A DNA stretch of 61,623 nucleotides, from NCBI GenBank assembly GCA_012837645.1, contig DUQU01000018.1, forward strand, positions 1 to 61,623. Reading direction: 5' to 3'. This document shows, piece by piece, positions 60,994-61,623 of the stretch (within the stretch, counting starts at the first letter, position 1; every line of letters starts with the position of its first letter). The notes under the pieces were generated by a model. The model ran no database searches. It was not told the DNA's origin and saw only the letters and a list, made by a program, of their open reading frames with translations. Origin of the DNA: Acholeplasmataceae bacterium (GTDB lineage Bacteria; Bacillota_I; Bacilli_A; Acholeplasmatales; UBA5453). The translations under genes and the position numbers were made by a program.

Positions 60994-61362
60994 CTAAATC
61001 ACTTCCGGAGCTAAAGAAATTATTCGCATAAAATTCTTTTCTCTTAATTCTCTTGTAACGGGACCGAAAATACGTGTTCCTCTTGGTGTCATATCTTCTT
61101 TAAGTATTACTGCAGCATTATCATCAAACTTAATATAAGAGCCATCTTTTCTTCTTAAGCCACTTTTAGTTCTGACGATTACCGCTTTTACGATTTCACC
61201 TTTTTTAACTTGAGAGTTAGGAACTGCTTTTTTAACTGTGACAGTTACGATGTCACCGATATTAGCATATTTTCTTCTCGTTCCACCTAATACTTTAATT
61301 ACTAATACTTCTCTGGCACCACTATTATCAGCAATGGTTAGTCTACTTTCTTGTTGAATCAT
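60994..61362 (-). CDS. rplN: 50S ribosomal protein L14
   Basis: The 122-residue protein begins [20 protein letters not shown] and has [17 protein letters not shown] and the conserved [20 protein letters not shown]. It contributes to a bridge between the subunits. Confidence 0.98.
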   Translation of the reverse strand: MIQQESRLTIADNSGAREVLVIKVLGGTRRKYANIGDIVTVTVKKAVPNSQVKKGEIVKAVIVRTKSGLRRKDGSYIKFDDNAAVILKEDMTPRGTRIFGPVTRELREKNFMRIISLAPEVI

Positions 61363-61372
61363 TTGATGCCTC

Positions 61373-61623
61373 CTATATCTTTTCTGCCACTTCAGTAATC
61401 TTTACTAATCTAAACTTTTTAGTTTTAGAAATAGGACGGCATTCCATAATACGAACTTTGTCGCCTAATTTAGCTTGATTATTTTCATCGTGGACATGAA
61501 ACTTTTTAGTCTTTTTAACTCGTTTTCCATACAATCTATGTACTTTATATCTAACCACTTCAACAACGATCGTTTTATCGGTAGCGTTTGATACAACTAT
61601 GCCATTGAATTGTTTTCTTTTAT
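61373..61623 (-). CDS. rpsQ: 30S ribosomal protein S17 (5' end beyond the window)
   Basis: The reading frame stays open to the right edge of the window: before the internal GTG at 61558 it reads [20 protein letters not shown], matching the S17 N-terminal beta strand. Together with [20 protein letters not shown] and [16 protein letters not shown] this is nearly full-length S17. Only the first residues and the start codon are missing. The upstream rpmC and rplP genes would lie outside. Confidence 0.95.
   Translation of the reverse strand, partial: KRKQFNGIVVSNATDKTIVVEVVRYKVHRLYGKRVKKTKKFHVHDENNQAKLGDKVRIMECRPISKTKKFRLVKITEVAEKI

Noticed and set aside
61373-61558. A 61-residue S17 starting at the GTG at 61558
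   Set aside because: The frame continues upstream with clear S17 residues to the window edge, so the gene is longer and its start lies outside.

Overview
The window is a dense, AT-rich stretch of bacterial chromosome made almost entirely of housekeeping genes. All but two genes (dps and a thioredoxin) lie on the minus strand. The gene order is that of Firmicutes: rpsF-ssb-rpsR, gdpP-rplI-dnaB, the beta operon, the str operon, spc-alpha, ecfA1-ecfA2-ecfT-truA, rplM-rpsI, and tmk-holB-ricT-rsmI-metG. Several traits suggest a Mollicutes-related lineage that kept the standard code (for example Acholeplasma-, Izemoplasma-, Haloplasma- or RF39-like): a PncC domain standing alone, a DUF2779 protein, an enlarged RpoB and the strong AT bias. 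Trp is encoded by TGG in the codons I checked, and several genes end in TGA, so UGA is a stop here. The exact taxon cannot be fixed from this window alone.

Layout, in plus coordinates: prmC (cut by the window edge) and prfA (1-1232); dps (+); dnaB and a gdpP::rplI fusion (1851-5613); rpsR-ssb-rpsF with an S6:S18-type leader; pncC, a membrane protein and tatD; tuf with its own promoter; fusA-rpsG-rpsL; rpoC-rpoB; an rsmC-like gene; rplL-rplJ-rplA-rplK with L10 and L1 RNA elements; an unknown 134-residue protein; nusG-secE-rpmG; a SigH-like sigma factor, rlmB, a P-type ATPase and cysS; a DUF2779 protein; a large repeat lipoprotein coupled to gltX; rpsI-rplM; metG-rsmI-terB-like-trmN6-like-ricT-holB-tmk; truA-ecfT-ecfA2-ecfA1; a PIG-L deacetylase with a sugar-kinase-like protein; thioredoxin (+); pepF; then rplQ-rpoA-rpsK-rpsM-rpmJ-infA-map-adk-secY-rplO-rpmD-rpsE-rplR-rplF-rpsH-rpsN-rplE-rplX-rplN-rpsQ, with rpsQ running off the right edge.

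Most of the genes act together in transcription (rpoA, rpoB, rpoC, nusG, sigma), translation (ribosomal proteins, tuf, fusA, infA, prfA, tRNA synthetases, RNA modification) and protein export (secE, secY). About a dozen promoters with sigma-A-like boxes and 17-base spacers can be read between operons, together with several terminators. No gap between genes exceeds 300 bases. I saw no tRNA or rRNA genes, CRISPR arrays, insertion sequences or prophage genes.

The most unusual points are in core machinery. RpoC carries about 160 extra N-terminal residues that look like two tandem copies of the RNA polymerase alpha C-terminal domain. RpoB has a large insertion with repeated motifs in its lobe region. 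GdpP and ribosomal protein L9 are one open reading frame. A surface-type lipoprotein is translationally coupled to glutamyl-tRNA synthetase.
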